A DNA stretch of 64,000 bases from contig NZ_LT629784.1 in the NCBI RefSeq assembly GCF_900105595.1, positions 372,001 to 436,000 of the forward strand, given 5' to 3'. This DNA is from Stappia sp. ES.058 (GTDB lineage: Bacteria; Pseudomonadota; Alphaproteobacteria; Rhizobiales; Stappiaceae). A program made the translations under genes and the position numbers. Below are positions 26,795 through 36,026 of the stretch, piece by piece. Each line of letters starts with the position of its first letter. The first letter of the stretch is position 1. The notes under the pieces are model-generated. The model was not told the DNA's origin, ran no database searches, and saw only the letters and a list, made by a program, of their open reading frames with translations.

Positions 26795-27592
26795 CTACAT
26801 GAGCTCGGCCAGGATGGGTCTGAGCGGATCGACGAGAGCCTTCGGTCCACCCAGCAGGGCAGGGTGACGAACGCTGCCGCGGTTGTAGGACAGCGGTCGT
26901 CCGCGCAGGTCCTCAAGGCGCCCGCCCGCTTCCTGCACCAAAAGATCGGATGCCGCAAGATCCCAGTCGCATGCATTCTCGCGCACGACTGCAAGGTCGA
27001 TGCGCCCGGCCGCGAGAATGGCGAGCCTGAGGGCCAGCGAGGGAACGTATCCGGCCGGGCGAATGCCCATGTCGCGCAGCCGGTCCCGGGAGGTGATCGC
27101 CTTCGGTCCGGCAGCGCTCGCGCCGTTGAGCGAGGCCCGGTCGGAGATCCGAAGCGGGGCGCCGTTGCAGGTGGCGCCATGCCCGGGGGCGGCGGTGTAA
27201 AGGTGATCGGTGACCGGCTGATAGAGCGCGGCCGCGACCGGGCGCCCCGCTTCCACCACCGCGATCGCCACGGTCCATTCCGGCGAGCCGGACAGAAAGC
27301 CGCGCGTGCCGTCGATCGGATCGACGACGAAACTGCGCGCGGAATTGAGACGCGAGCTGTCGTCGGCGGTTTCCTCCGACAGCCAGCCGTAGTCCGGCCG
27401 CGCCGCCTGAAGGATCTCGGCGAGCTGGCGGTCGACCGCGAGATCGGCCTCCGAGACCGGCGAATCATTGTCCTTCGTCCAGCGGTGCGGATCCTTGCGG
27501 AAGTAGCTCATCGCCGTCGCTCCGCCCTGGCGGGCGGCCTGTGCGATCAGCTCCATGTCCGCGAGGTTCGCGCGCGCGTCACTGACCGGCAA
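26795..27592 (-). CDS. cysQ: 3'(2'),5'-bisphosphate nucleotidase CysQ / inositol-monophosphatase family
   Basis: A 265-residue Li-sensitive phosphatase-fold enzyme. The metal-binding residues are Glu74 (WLSEET) and Asp91/Asp94 (VVDPIDGTRGF), with a C-terminal acidic motif WDLAASDLLVQEAGG. It probably hydrolyses PAP released in sulfur metabolism, though inositol phosphatase activity cannot be excluded. The start is TTG 27592, overlapping the end of pmbA by 14 bp behind GAGGGG. ATG 27556 (MELIAQAARQGG) is the alternative. Confidence 0.9.
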   Translation of the reverse strand: MPVSDARANLADMELIAQAARQGGATAMSYFRKDPHRWTKDNDSPVSEADLAVDRQLAEILQAARPDYGWLSEETADDSSRLNSARSFVVDPIDGTRGFLSGSPEWTVAIAVVEAGRPVAAALYQPVTDHLYTAAPGHGATCNGAPLRISDRASLNGASAAGPKAITSRDRLRDMGIRPAGYVPSLALRLAILAAGRIDLAVVRENACDWDLAASDLLVQEAGGRLEDLRGRPLSYNRGSVRHPALLGGPKALVDPLRPILAELM

Positions 27593-28922
27593 TGGTGATG
27601 CCCCTCACAAGCAGGCTCGGCACCGCGAAGGCGGAGCGGGTGTCGAGATCGCTGCCCGCGACAAGCCCGGCGAACATGCCGGTCAGATTGCCGGCAAGCG
27701 TGATCTCGCTGACAGGATAAGCGATCTCGCCGTCCTCGATCCAGAAACCCGAGGCTCCGCGTGAATAGTCGCCCGTCACGCCGTTGACCCCGTGGCCGAT
27801 CAGATCGGTGACCAATAGTCCTGTTCCGATGTCCTTCAACAGCTCGGCCTGGGACATGTTTCCCGGGTGGAGCGTCATGTTGGTGGCACCGGGCGAGGGA
27901 CCTGCGCCGCCGCGCGAGGCGCGGCCGTTGGATTGAAGACCCAGCTCGCTCGCCGTTGCCGTGTCTAGCAGCCATTGGGTCAAAACGCCGTTTTCCACCA
28001 ACGTCAGCGGCCGCGCCGGGCGTCCCTCGCCGTCGAACTGCCGGCTGGCCGGTCCGCGCGGTCGGGTCGGATCGTCGGTGATGGTGATTTCGGAGGAAAA
28101 GATGCTCTCGCCGATGCGGTCCTTCAAAAAGCTGGTGCCACGGGCAATTGCGGCACCGTTGATCGCACCGGCGAAATGGCCAAGCAGCGAGCGCGCCACG
28201 CGCGGCTCATAGACAATGTCGGCGGTGCGGGTGGAAAGCTTGCGCGGGTTGACCCGGGCAACGGCGCGCGCGCCCGCCTGCTGGCCGATCGCCTCGGCGG
28301 CATCGAGGTCGGTGAGATAGGTCCGGCTGTCGAAATCGTAGTCCCGCTCCATCGCCGTGCCGTCGCCGGCAATCGCGGTCGCCGAGACGCCGTGGCGCGA
28401 GACCAGGTGGCTGCCGCAAAAGCCGTTGCTAGTTGCCAGCACCAGCCCGCCCAGCCGCCAGGAAGCGCTGGCGCCGCCCGACTTGGTCACGCCCTTGACG
28501 GCCAGTGCCGCCGCTTCCGCCGCCCTGGCCCGCTCCGCCAGCGCAAGGGCATCCACGGTTGCCGGATCGACAAGATCGAGATCGGCGAACTCCGTTGCAA
28601 GCTCATCCGCCGGAACGAGCGTCGCAAAAGGATCCTCGGGTGCGGCTTTCGCCATTGCGACGGCGCGCTCGGCGAGCGTCTCCATCTCCTGAAAGGCGTT
28701 CGATGACACGCTGGCGATGCGGCGGCCGCAGAAGACCCGCAGCGTGATGTCGTCGCCTTCGGCGCGTTCGCTTTCCTCCACCTTGCCATCGCGCACATCC
28801 GCCGACAGGGACACGCCCGTGCTGGCCACGACGTCGGCGGCATCGGCCCCTGCGGCGCGCGCGGCCTGGACGAGGCGTTGTGCCGCGTCCATCAGGTCGG
28901 ACTGGTCGATAGAAAGCTTCAT
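27579..28922 (-). CDS. pmbA: TldE/PmbA-type metalloprotease subunit
   Basis: A 447-residue TldD/PmbA-family protein, the TldE half of the TldD/TldE peptidase that processes unfolded peptides such as microcin precursors and antitoxins. It has GKVEESERAEGDDITLRVF, HFAGAINGAAIARGTSFL, TLVENGVLTQWLLDTATA and GDYSRGASGFWIEDGEIAYP. It lacks the HExxxH motif carried by TldD, as expected. The partner tldD is at 36335-37759 in this window but not in the same operon. The start is ATG 28922 with AAGGAT upstream; a TTG 57 bp earlier is less likely. Confidence 0.93.
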   Translation of the reverse strand: MKLSIDQSDLMDAAQRLVQAARAAGADAADVVASTGVSLSADVRDGKVEESERAEGDDITLRVFCGRRIASVSSNAFQEMETLAERAVAMAKAAPEDPFATLVPADELATEFADLDLVDPATVDALALAERARAAEAAALAVKGVTKSGGASASWRLGGLVLATSNGFCGSHLVSRHGVSATAIAGDGTAMERDYDFDSRTYLTDLDAAEAIGQQAGARAVARVNPRKLSTRTADIVYEPRVARSLLGHFAGAINGAAIARGTSFLKDRIGESIFSSEITITDDPTRPRGPASRQFDGEGRPARPLTLVENGVLTQWLLDTATASELGLQSNGRASRGGAGPSPGATNMTLHPGNMSQAELLKDIGTGLLVTDLIGHGVNGVTGDYSRGASGFWIEDGEIAYPVSEITLAGNLTGMFAGLVAGSDLDTRSAFAVPSLLVRGITIAGQ

Positions 28923-29146
28923 TGCGGGATCCTTGTTTGGCGGTGCCGGGACCGTAGTGTTGGTCGCCGTGTCCGGCAAGTTGCACGGGAGGTCGTGGTG
29001 ACGTTTTGTTTGGGATGTTCGCTCACCATTCTCTAACCTTCTTTAAAATCAGAGAAAATTAACCTCGCTTGTTAAGACGATCGGGACGGTCGGCTGCTAC
29101 CGTTAAGACATCAGAGGCCAAGACAAAAGGCCCGGTGGAGAGCGAA

Positions 29147-29746
29147 TTGAGCCGTCAAACAGCACATCAGGATGCCACTGCAAAAGGATCGGGCCGCACC
29201 GCGCGGCTCGATCCGGCGCAGATGCCGCATCGCTTCGCATCCCGCAGCGTGACGCAGGCGGGTCGCGTCGATCAGACACCCCTCGATGTTTATATCGATC
29301 GCCAGCAGGTGATCGTCAAACGCCGCCTTGCGGGACTGCCGCTGACACTGGTTCAGCCGGTGGGCGTGTTCCTCGGTGTCTTTGCCGAGGTTGCGCCGGG
29401 AGCGACGCCTGGAACGCTGCGCGCACGCATCGGCTTGCGCCATCGCGATCCGGCCATGTCCATCGAACTTGCCGCCAGCGACAAGCTGGAAGATCTGGCC
29501 GCCGACTGGTGTGCCTGGGGCGAGGCGCTGGGCCTGCCGCTGCTTCTGGTGGAGCCGGACGGCAAGGTCTCGCGGATCGAAAAGCCGGAAGACAAGGGCG
29601 TTGCAGCCCCTATGGTGCCGCCGCGCCGACGTGTCGCGGCCCTGACCGCGCGGCGTCCGCGCTTTCTCGTGCGGCGCAAGCCCGGTCGCCCGGCGACGGC
29701 AGGTCCGGTCTATCGCGGCGAGCGGGAGATCATCGCGCGCAATTGA
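29147..29746 (+). CDS. DUF6101-like hypothetical protein
   Basis: A protein of about 199 residues, beginning SRQTAHQDATAKGSGRTARL and containing DVYIDRQQVIVKRRLAGLPL, a central domain (FLGVFAEVAPGATPGTLRARIG) and a basic C-terminal tail (RRRVAALTARRPRFLVRRKPGR). It resembles the DUF6101 group of Hyphomicrobiales. The frame is open from 29069 without an ATG. TTG 29147 behind GGAGAGCGAA is my choice, and GTG 29135 is possible. It is divergent from pmbA across an AT-rich promoter region. The function is unknown. Confidence 0.7.
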   Translation: MSRQTAHQDATAKGSGRTARLDPAQMPHRFASRSVTQAGRVDQTPLDVYIDRQQVIVKRRLAGLPLTLVQPVGVFLGVFAEVAPGATPGTLRARIGLRHRDPAMSIELAASDKLEDLAADWCAWGEALGLPLLLVEPDGKVSRIEKPEDKGVAAPMVPPRRRVAALTARRPRFLVRRKPGRPATAGPVYRGEREIIARN

Positions 29747-30321
29747 CGCGTGAGGACACTTCTTCCTCCGATCGATGACAAAGGTTGCGAATTCTTTCCC
29801 GCGTCATGCCGGGCAAGCGCAAGCGCGACCCGGTATCGGCAGAGCCAAGATCCCGGCCTTTCAACGCGTTGCACATGGCGAGACCGTGCCTCTCCGGTCC
29901 CGGATCGCAGCTGTCGCTGCGTCCGTTATGACGAGTCCTTGAGCGACCGTCCTCTTTCTCAGGACGCTCTTCGAGGCCTCCTCGGCTTGCCGACCAAGGT
30001 AGAAACACCCCCCGCGTCATCCCCGACTTGATCGGGGATCCATTCGTTTGCAGAGCGATTGCGGTGTGTCGCGGTGCTTTGCCCCGTGTCCCGTCCCTGA
30101 CCGCGAAGCGGAGCGCACAGGCCGTTTCGAATGCGGTGCCGCTTGTCTGCCTCCCGATGCCCGTACGCTTGCCGAGGGGGCCAATGGATCCCCGATCAAG
30201 TCGGGGATGACGGCAGAGGGTTTGGCCGGGACCGTGCTTTCCCTGCCTTCGGCCGGGACGATGCGCCCTAGAGCGACCATCGTCTTTCTCAGGGCGCGTT
30301 ATCGACGCGTGCTTTTTGTAT
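29747..30321. other. Intergenic region filled with dispersed repeats
   Basis: This 575-bp gap between the DUF6101-like gene and the convergent ubiA gene holds no convincing gene. It contains a partial palindromic repeat starting GCGTCATGCCGGGCAA near 29801 and ending around TTATGACG near 29934, a pair of direct repeats (29941-29967 and 30271-30297, 24 of 27 identical) and a nested inverted-repeat element (30015-30212). Short open frames here are by-products of the repeats. Confidence 0.7.
30015..30212. repeat. 198-bp element with perfect 30-bp inverted termini
   Basis: The left terminus begins CGTCATCCCCGACTTGATCG (30015-30044). The right terminus (30183-30212) is its perfect reverse complement. 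Each arm is itself partly self-complementary (CCCGA/TCGGG). Repeats of the type CGTCATCCCCGACTTGATCG are widespread between genes in alphaproteobacteria; whether they are mobile is unclear. No coding sequence is inside. Confidence 0.85.
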
Positions 30322-31275
30322 CTACCAGGCCTGAACCAGCGCGTCGGCGACGAGGCCGGCGAACAGGATCCACCCGAACCACTCATTGGAGCGGAAGAGC
30401 TTCAGGCACTGGTCGTTGTCGTCGATGTCGAGCACCACGATCTGGCGCAGGAGATGCGCCAGGCTGAGAACAAGTCCGGCAAAGGCAAGCGGCCCCGCAT
30501 CCGCGCCGACCATCGCCAGCCCGAACAACACGGTGGCGCCGCCGTACAGGCCGGTGAGTGCCAGTTTCGTCCAGTCGCCGAACAGTCGGGCCGTGGATTT
30601 TACGCCGACGAGGGCATCGTCCTCCTTGTCCTGATGGGCGTAGATCGTGTCGTAGCCGATGGTCCACAGGATGCCGCCGCAATAAAGCGCGACCGGCGGC
30701 CAGTCGAGCTCGCCGAAGGCGGCGGCCCAGCCCATCAGCGCGCCCCAGGAAAACGCCAGTCCCAGGAAAAGCTGCGGCCAGTTGGTCACCCGCTTCATGA
30801 ACGGATAGATCGCGACGACCGCAAGCGACGCGATGCCGAGCAGGATTGCGAAGCGGTTGAACTGGATGAGGACCAGCAGACCGACGAGTGCCTGGGCGAC
30901 CAGAAACGCCTTTGCCTGAAGCGGTGTGACCTGGCCTGACGGGAGCGGGCGCGAGCGGGTGCGCGCCACCTTGTCGTCGATGTCCTGATCGACGAGATCG
31001 TTGTAGGTGCAGCCTGCGCCGCGCATGGCGATGGCGCCGATCATGAAGAGCACGAGGTGCCAGGGATTGGGAAAGGCGGCGCCCCCGGCAATGGCGGCAA
31101 GCGCCGCCGACCACCAGCACGGCCACAACAGCAACTTCCAGCCGATCGGCCGTTCCCATCGTGCCAGCCGTGCGAAAGGTCGCAGCCAGTCGGGAGCATG
31201 CGTGTCGACCCAGTGGCCCTTTACCGCGTCGGCGACGCGTCCGGTGATCGTGTTTTCGCCCATCGTCTCACTCAT
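30322..31275 (-). CDS. ubiA: 4-hydroxybenzoate polyprenyltransferase UbiA
   Basis: A 317-residue inner-membrane prenyltransferase that attaches the polyprenyl chain to 4-hydroxybenzoate in ubiquinone synthesis. The first aspartate-rich motif NDLVDQDIDDKVARTRSRPL is followed by about eight membrane segments and the second motif YAHQDKEDDALVGVKSTA. The start is ATG 31275 (MSETMGENT); ATG 31260 is possible. It is divergent from purD. Confidence 0.94.
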   Translation of the reverse strand: MSETMGENTITGRVADAVKGHWVDTHAPDWLRPFARLARWERPIGWKLLLWPCWWSAALAAIAGGAAFPNPWHLVLFMIGAIAMRGAGCTYNDLVDQDIDDKVARTRSRPLPSGQVTPLQAKAFLVAQALVGLLVLIQFNRFAILLGIASLAVVAIYPFMKRVTNWPQLFLGLAFSWGALMGWAAAFGELDWPPVALYCGGILWTIGYDTIYAHQDKEDDALVGVKSTARLFGDWTKLALTGLYGGATVLFGLAMVGADAGPLAFAGLVLSLAHLLRQIVVLDIDDNDQCLKLFRSNEWFGWILFAGLVADALVQAW

Positions 31276-31422
31276 TGTCACGTTTGAGCGTGTGGTACCG
31301 GGTTTGGCGCGTGAATAAAAGGCCGGGGCGCTCTTGTCTCGAGTCGGCGCGGGGGGTAGGAGGCAGGCATTCCGGCGCATGCAGGCCGGCGGCACGACGA
31401 CGCAAGTGGACAGGACGCGGAC

Positions 31423-32700
31423 ATGAACATTCTCTTGATCGGATCGGGCGGACGCGAGCATGCGCTTGCCTGGGCGATTGCCAGGTCGCCGCGCACCACC
31501 CGTCTGTTCGCCGCGCCCGGAAACGCCGGCATCGCCGAAGAAGCCGAGTGCATCGCGCTCGACACGTCCGATGCCGCCGCCGTCATCGCCTTCTGCAAGG
31601 CGGAGGATATCGGCCTCGTCGTCGTCGGCCCCGAGGCGCCGCTGGTCGCAGGCCTTGTCGATGCGCTGTCTGAGGCCGGGATCCGCGCCTTCGGTCCGAA
31701 CCGCGCGCCGGCGGCGCTCGAAGGCTCCAAGGGCTTCACCAAGGATCTGTGCGCGCGCGCCGACATCCCGACCGCCGCCTACGGCCGCTTCACCGATGCC
31801 GCCTCCGCGCGCGCCTATGTCGAGGAAAACGGCGCGCCCATCGTCGTCAAGGCGGACGGGCTGGCCGCCGGCAAGGGCGTTGTCGTCGCGGAAACGGTGG
31901 CGGACGCGCTTGCCGCCGTCGATGCCTGTTTCGACGGCGCCTATGGCGACGCCGGGGCCGAGGTCGTCGTCGAGGAGTGTCTTGTCGGCGAGGAGGCGAG
32001 CCTCTTCGTGCTGTGCGACGGAACCACCGGCCTGGCGCTTGCAAGCGCGCAGGATCACAAGCGCGTCGGCGACGGCGACACCGGTCCCAACACCGGCGGC
32101 ATGGGCGCCTATTCGCCCGCCCCCGTCATGGATGCGACGCTGACGGAGCGGGCCATGCGCAAGATCGTGCAGCCGACCCTCGACACACTGCGCGCCGAGG
32201 GCATGCCCTTTACCGGCATTCTCTACGCCGGGCTGATGATCACCGCCGACGGGCCGAAGCTGATCGAATACAACGTGCGTTTCGGCGATCCGGAGTGCCA
32301 GGTGCTGATGATGCGCCTGACCGACGATATCGTCGCGCTGATGGAGGCCGCCGTCGACGGCCGGCTTTCCGGCAAGACGCTTTCCTGGCGCGACGCGGTG
32401 GCGCTGACCGTGGTGCTGGCGGCCAAGGGCTATCCGGGAGCCTACGAAAAAGGCAGCGAGATCAGGGGGCTCGACGCGCTCGCCGACAGCGCGGACGTCA
32501 AGGTGTTCCATGCCGGCACGACGCGCGACGGCGACCGGGTGCTGGCCAACGGCGGGCGCGTGCTCAACGTCACGGCACTCGGCAAGACGGTGGCCGAGGC
32601 GCAGGCGCGCGCCTATGCGGCGGTCGGACGCATCGACTGGCCGGACGGCTTTTGCCGCACGGACATCGGCTGGCGGGCGGTCGCGCGCGAAGAGGGCTGA
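31423..32700 (+). CDS. purD: Phosphoribosylamine-glycine ligase PurD
   Basis: A 425-residue ATP-grasp enzyme forming glycinamide ribonucleotide in purine synthesis. The N-terminal domain starts [23 protein letters not shown]-grasp motifs are [17 protein letters not shown] and [15 protein letters not shown], and the substrate loop is [20 protein letters not shown]. The length is normal for the family. It is monocistronic in appearance, followed after about 110 bp by the dehalogenase-like gene. Confidence 0.97.
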   Translation: MNILLIGSGGREHALAWAIARSPRTTRLFAAPGNAGIAEEAECIALDTSDAAAVIAFCKAEDIGLVVVGPEAPLVAGLVDALSEAGIRAFGPNRAPAALEGSKGFTKDLCARADIPTAAYGRFTDAASARAYVEENGAPIVVKADGLAAGKGVVVAETVADALAAVDACFDGAYGDAGAEVVVEECLVGEEASLFVLCDGTTGLALASAQDHKRVGDGDTGPNTGGMGAYSPAPVMDATLTERAMRKIVQPTLDTLRAEGMPFTGILYAGLMITADGPKLIEYNVRFGDPECQVLMMRLTDDIVALMEAAVDGRLSGKTLSWRDAVALTVVLAAKGYPGAYEKGSEIRGLDALADSADVKVFHAGTTRDGDRVLANGGRVLNVTALGKTVAEAQARAYAAVGRIDWPDGFCRTDIGWRAVAREEG

Positions 32701-32808
32701 GGGCAGCCCGACCGCCCTTGATGGCCCGCTCCAAAGCGGCCATGCTCACCGCCAAGCGGGCGCCCGACACGGCGCGCAGGCAAGGTGGAGGCAAGCGTGG
32801 GCGGCGAG

Positions 32809-33720
32809 ATGGCGGAACTTTTTCCCGGATTTGAGGCAAGGCACGTGACCGGCGACGGCGCGGAGATCTTCTGCCGCATCAAGGGCAACGGCCCGCCGCT
32901 CCTGCTGCTGCACGGCTATCCGCAGACCCACGCCATGTGGCATCCTGTGGCCGACGCGCTTGCCGGCGATTTCACCGTTGTGGTGGCGGATCTGCGCGGT
33001 TACGGCGCCTCCGACGCGCCCGAGGGCGATCCGGCCCACGAGCGCTATTCCAAGCGTGCGATGGCGCGCGACATGGTCGCCGTGATGGCGGTGCTGGGGC
33101 ACGAGCGCTTCGCCGTCGCCGGGCATGACCGGGGCGGGCGCGTCGCCTATCGCATGGCGCTCGACCATCCCGACCAACTGACCGCGCTCGCGGTGCTCGA
33201 TATCCTGCCGACCTATGAATACTGGAAGGCGATGGACTGGCGCTACGCCATGGCGATCTACCACTGGCTGTTCCTCGCCCAGCCCCATCCCCTGCCGGAA
33301 CGGCTGATCGCCGGCGATCCGGGCTTTTATCTCGATTACACACTGGCGAGCTGGACGGCGACGAAGGACCTCTCCGCCTTCGACGCAAGGGCGCTTGCAG
33401 CCTATCGCGCGTCGTTTTCGCAGGCCGCCCGCCAGCATGCGGCCTGCGAGGACTACCGCGCCGGCGCCACCATCGACATGGACCACGACAGCGCCGACCG
33501 CGCGGCAGGGCGCAGGATTTCCGTGCCGACGCTGGTGCTCTACGGCACGGCCGGCATCGCGGGAAAGGCCTCGACGCCGCTCGACACCTGGAACACCTGG
33601 GCGGACGATCTCGCCGGCGAGGGGATCGACGGCGGGCATTTCGTCGTGGAGGAAAACCCGCAAGCCACGCTTGCCGCGTTGACGCGGTTCCTGAAAGCCC
33701 GCGCGGGGGGCGCGGCGTGA
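32809..33720 (+). CDS. Fluoroacetate dehalogenase-like alpha/beta hydrolase
   Basis: A 303-residue alpha/beta hydrolase. The nucleophile elbow is GHDRGGRVAYRMALDHP. With ATG 32809 as residue 1, the catalytic Asp107, His277 and acid Asp131, the carboxylate-binding Arg108 and Arg111, and the halide-pocket His152, Trp153 and Tyr216 are all present. Each lies exactly three positions before the corresponding residue of Rhodopseudomonas palustris fluoroacetate dehalogenase (Asp110, Arg111, Arg114, Asp134, His155, Trp156, Tyr219, His280, from memory of the literature). The predicted reaction is hydrolytic release of fluoride or chloride from haloacetates. GTG starts at 32785 and 32797 are possible. 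It overlaps the next gene by four bases. Confidence 0.85.
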   Translation: MAELFPGFEARHVTGDGAEIFCRIKGNGPPLLLLHGYPQTHAMWHPVADALAGDFTVVVADLRGYGASDAPEGDPAHERYSKRAMARDMVAVMAVLGHERFAVAGHDRGGRVAYRMALDHPDQLTALAVLDILPTYEYWKAMDWRYAMAIYHWLFLAQPHPLPERLIAGDPGFYLDYTLASWTATKDLSAFDARALAAYRASFSQAARQHAACEDYRAGATIDMDHDSADRAAGRRISVPTLVLYGTAGIAGKASTPLDTWNTWADDLAGEGIDGGHFVVEENPQATLAALTRFLKARAGGAA

Positions 33721-34802
33721 GCGGCAGTTTCGACCGGCAGGACGCCTTTTCCGGCACCAAGGCGGTGCCCGACGCGCTCGCCATCGACGCGGAGCGGCTT
33801 GCCGGCTGGCTGGCCGATCATGTGCCGGGTTTTGCCGGTCGCCTGGAGGTCCGCCAGTTCAAGGGCGGGCAGTCGAACCCGACCTATCTGCTGGAAACGC
33901 CGGCCGCGTCCTTCGTGCTCAGGCGCAAGCCGCCGGGCGCCCTGCTCCCCTCCGCCCATGCGGTCGACCGCGAATACAAGGTGATGAAGGCGCTGGGCGA
34001 AGCGGGCTTTCCCGTGCCGCGCGTTCTGGGGCACGAGACCGACGCGGACGTGATCGGCACCGAGTTCTATGTGATGGACAAGGTTGAGGGGCGGATCTTC
34101 TGGGATCCCGCAATGCCGGACGCCACCAGGGGAGAGCGCGCCGCCGTCTACGGCGCGATGAACGCCACGCTGGCACGGCTCCACGGCTACGATCCGCAGG
34201 TGCTGGGGCTTGGCGACTACGGCAAGCCCGAGGGCTATGTCGCGCGCCAGATCGCGCGCTGGTCGAAACAGTATCGCGCGTCCGAGACTGAAACGATCGC
34301 CGAGATGGACCGGCTGATCGACTGGCTGCCGACGCGCCTGCCCGGGGCGCAGCCCGCGCGCGTGGTGCATGGCGACTTCCGCCTCGACAATCTGATCATT
34401 GCGCCGGAGACGCCCGAGGTCGCCGCCGTGCTCGACTGGGAACTGTCGACGCTGGGCGATCCGGTCGCCGATTTCACTTATCACTGCATGCAATGGGTGA
34501 TGCCGCAGGGCCCGGACGGGGCAGGGATCGGCACGCTCGCGGGCCGGGATCTCGAAGCGCTCGGGATACCAGCGCTTGCCGACTATATCGCGTCTTATGA
34601 GCGGGCGACGGGCTTTCCGGTCGCGAAGGATCTTGATTTCTTCTTCGCCTACAACTTCTTCCGCATCGCCGCGATCCTGCAAGGCATCGCCGGCCGCGTG
34701 CGCGACGGCACGGCGACGAATGAAAACGCGGAGCAAATGGCCAAACAGATCCGCCCGCTCGCGGAAACGGCCTGGGGCTTTGCGCGAAAAGCGGGGGCGT
34801 GA
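33717..34802 (+). CDS. APH-family phosphotransferase (ACAD10/11-like)
   Basis: A 361-residue aminoglycoside-phosphotransferase-fold kinase. It has the nucleotide-binding loop GGQSNPTYLLETPAASFVLRR, the catalytic loop VVHGDFRLDNLII and the metal Asp in VLDWELSTLGDPVADF. This is the group fused to acyl-CoA dehydrogenases in ACAD10/11, where it phosphorylates 4-hydroxyacyl-CoA; a hydroxyacid or acyl-CoA substrate is therefore more likely than an antibiotic. It starts at a GTG that overlaps the hydrolase stop (GTGA), so the two are coupled, which is odd for unrelated chemistries. Confidence 0.88.
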   Translation: MSGSFDRQDAFSGTKAVPDALAIDAERLAGWLADHVPGFAGRLEVRQFKGGQSNPTYLLETPAASFVLRRKPPGALLPSAHAVDREYKVMKALGEAGFPVPRVLGHETDADVIGTEFYVMDKVEGRIFWDPAMPDATRGERAAVYGAMNATLARLHGYDPQVLGLGDYGKPEGYVARQIARWSKQYRASETETIAEMDRLIDWLPTRLPGAQPARVVHGDFRLDNLIIAPETPEVAAVLDWELSTLGDPVADFTYHCMQWVMPQGPDGAGIGTLAGRDLEALGIPALADYIASYERATGFPVAKDLDFFFAYNFFRIAAILQGIAGRVRDGTATNENAEQMAKQIRPLAETAWGFARKAGA

Positions 34803-35149
34803 GGTTTTCTCGCCTCGAAGCGCTCTGATGTGTCGCCACGTGGTTGCATCCCGGCTTGGTGGCTAAAATGACGCCGGTGGTGGGGGCGTTTTTGCCTCTT
34901 TGTTTTCCTTGGCGAAATGAGTGGAGGGGAGGCCGATGAAATGAACCGCACCAGGTTTGCCGGAGGCTGATTGTGCGCGGGTCAGCATCATTAAGTGAGC
35001 GTTCGCGTCTTAGATCGGTATACTAGCTTTGCGGCATGGCTTGAAGATCGTAGTTAGGAAAGCAATGGCGAAATCGTAGGCCGTGCGCTTGGCTTGGTAA
35101 TTGCGCGACTTGTTAGCTGGGAACAGAAGAAGTATCGACAGTGGATCGA
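34803..35149. other. Left intergenic flank of the AT-richer island
   Basis: This stretch contains the left copy of a direct repeat (34822-34882) and then sequence that becomes visibly poorer in G and C from about 34985. No ORF with recognisable content is present. Short frames on the minus strand that read KTKRQKRPHHRRH come from a dispersed intergenic repeat. Confidence 0.6.
34822..34882. repeat. Direct repeat flanking the TA island, left copy
   Basis: It starts GCTCTGATGTGTCGCCACGT and matches 36227-36288 at about 47 of 60 positions, same orientation. The shared core includes GCCACGTGGT and GCATCCCGGCT. Confidence 0.7.
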
Positions 35150-35569
35150 TTAACTGTAGACAATATGATTGCAATCCAACCAAACGACATAAAAACAACT
35201 TCCGATGATAAATCCATGAACTCGACCGTGCTTGTTAACTGACACCGAAAATTGATATGGAGTGTATGATTGATATTGCTCGTGCAACTGGACGAAGCCA
35301 TCAGGACGTTTTGTTTCCTCCCACTTTATCGGATGGCTCCTAATCGACTTGCTTCTACTGCCTGTGAACTCGGAAATTTTCCATGAAGACAGGTTCCTAA
35401 GCCTGTCCATAAGCGCCTGTGTGTATCCGTCGCTGAACGTGGCCGGGCAAGCTTCTCCGTCAGTTGCATCAAAAAACTTGAAAGAAAATCTAAGAAGATC
35501 ATCGTCCGGCGTAGCGGTTTGTATACCAGATTTAGAAATATTCTTTTGATTATTTTTCTTAATTGCCAA
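35150..35569 (-). CDS. Probable toxin partner of the Panacea antitoxin
   Basis: About 139 residues. I recognise no named domain with certainty, but its blocks are well-formed: RFSFKFFDATDGEACPATF, ALMDRLRNLSSWKISEF, RSHPIKWEETKRPDGFVQLH, PYQFSVSVNKHGRVHGFIIG and CFYVVWLDCNHIVY. I recall similar small proteins beside DUF4065 genes. No ATG is suitable. The likely TTG start at 35569 overlaps the antitoxin stop region, and the frame stays open into the antitoxin to 35653. Codon use is AT-rich compared with neighbours. A toxin role is inferred from the pairing. The mechanism (RNase, or a replication or translation target) is unknown. Confidence 0.65.
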   Translation of the reverse strand: MAIKKNNQKNISKSGIQTATPDDDLLRFSFKFFDATDGEACPATFSDGYTQALMDRLRNLSSWKISEFTGSRSKSIRSHPIKWEETKRPDGFVQLHEQYQSYTPYQFSVSVNKHGRVHGFIIGSCFYVVWLDCNHIVYS

Positions 35570-36026
35570 CGCTCCGGTAGAAGTATTTAGTAATTTCTTT
35601 CGAAATGTAGTTATTGCATGGTTCGTCTTCAGCCAAATCGCCACGCGCATCAAGCCAAGGTTGCTCTTTATGGGTCATGATTTCTAGCGCAACGGCAGTC
35701 TCTGAACCAAACACGTCAACAACTTCATCAAGGTGTTTAACCATTTCAATTGGTAGATCAGGGCACTCAATCTCTGCATCAATTGGACGCCATTTGAAGT
35801 TTTTAAAGCGATGATATTGACTAAGCGCCACTGGCCCATGAACCCAAGCCTGAAACCGTTCGACCGTAATTTCTGTGTCGTACAAAGCGAGGTGCCACGC
35901 ATCGGAATAGTACATAAGCTTTTGAAGCTTCAGTGGCGTCAAAAGCTCTCCGCGCTCGCGGGACTCACTAATCAAGTAGTCCGCAAGCGTGAACGATGCC
36001 GGATATCTTTCGTCTTCATATGCCAT
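35559..36026 (-). CDS. Panacea-domain (DUF4065/SocA-like) antitoxin
   Basis: A 155-residue protein whose N-terminal half is the Panacea domain: TLADYLISESRERGELLTPL, KLQKLMYYSDAWHLALYD, ERFQAWVHGPVALSQYHRFK. This domain is found in proteolytic adaptors such as SocA and in many antitoxins that neutralise unrelated toxins. It is the upstream gene of a two-gene minus-strand unit and overlaps the putative toxin gene. Base composition is visibly AT-richer than the flanks, in keeping with horizontal acquisition. Confidence 0.88.
   Translation of the reverse strand: MAYEDERYPASFTLADYLISESRERGELLTPLKLQKLMYYSDAWHLALYDTEITVERFQAWVHGPVALSQYHRFKNFKWRPIDAEIECPDLPIEMVKHLDEVVDVFGSETAVALEIMTHKEQPWLDARGDLAEDEPCNNYISKEITKYFYRSVGN

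Noticed and set aside
33717..34802. Aminoglycoside resistance gene
   Set aside because: Although APH-fold, it belongs by motif spacing to the ACAD10/11-type group, and nothing in the context suggests drug resistance.
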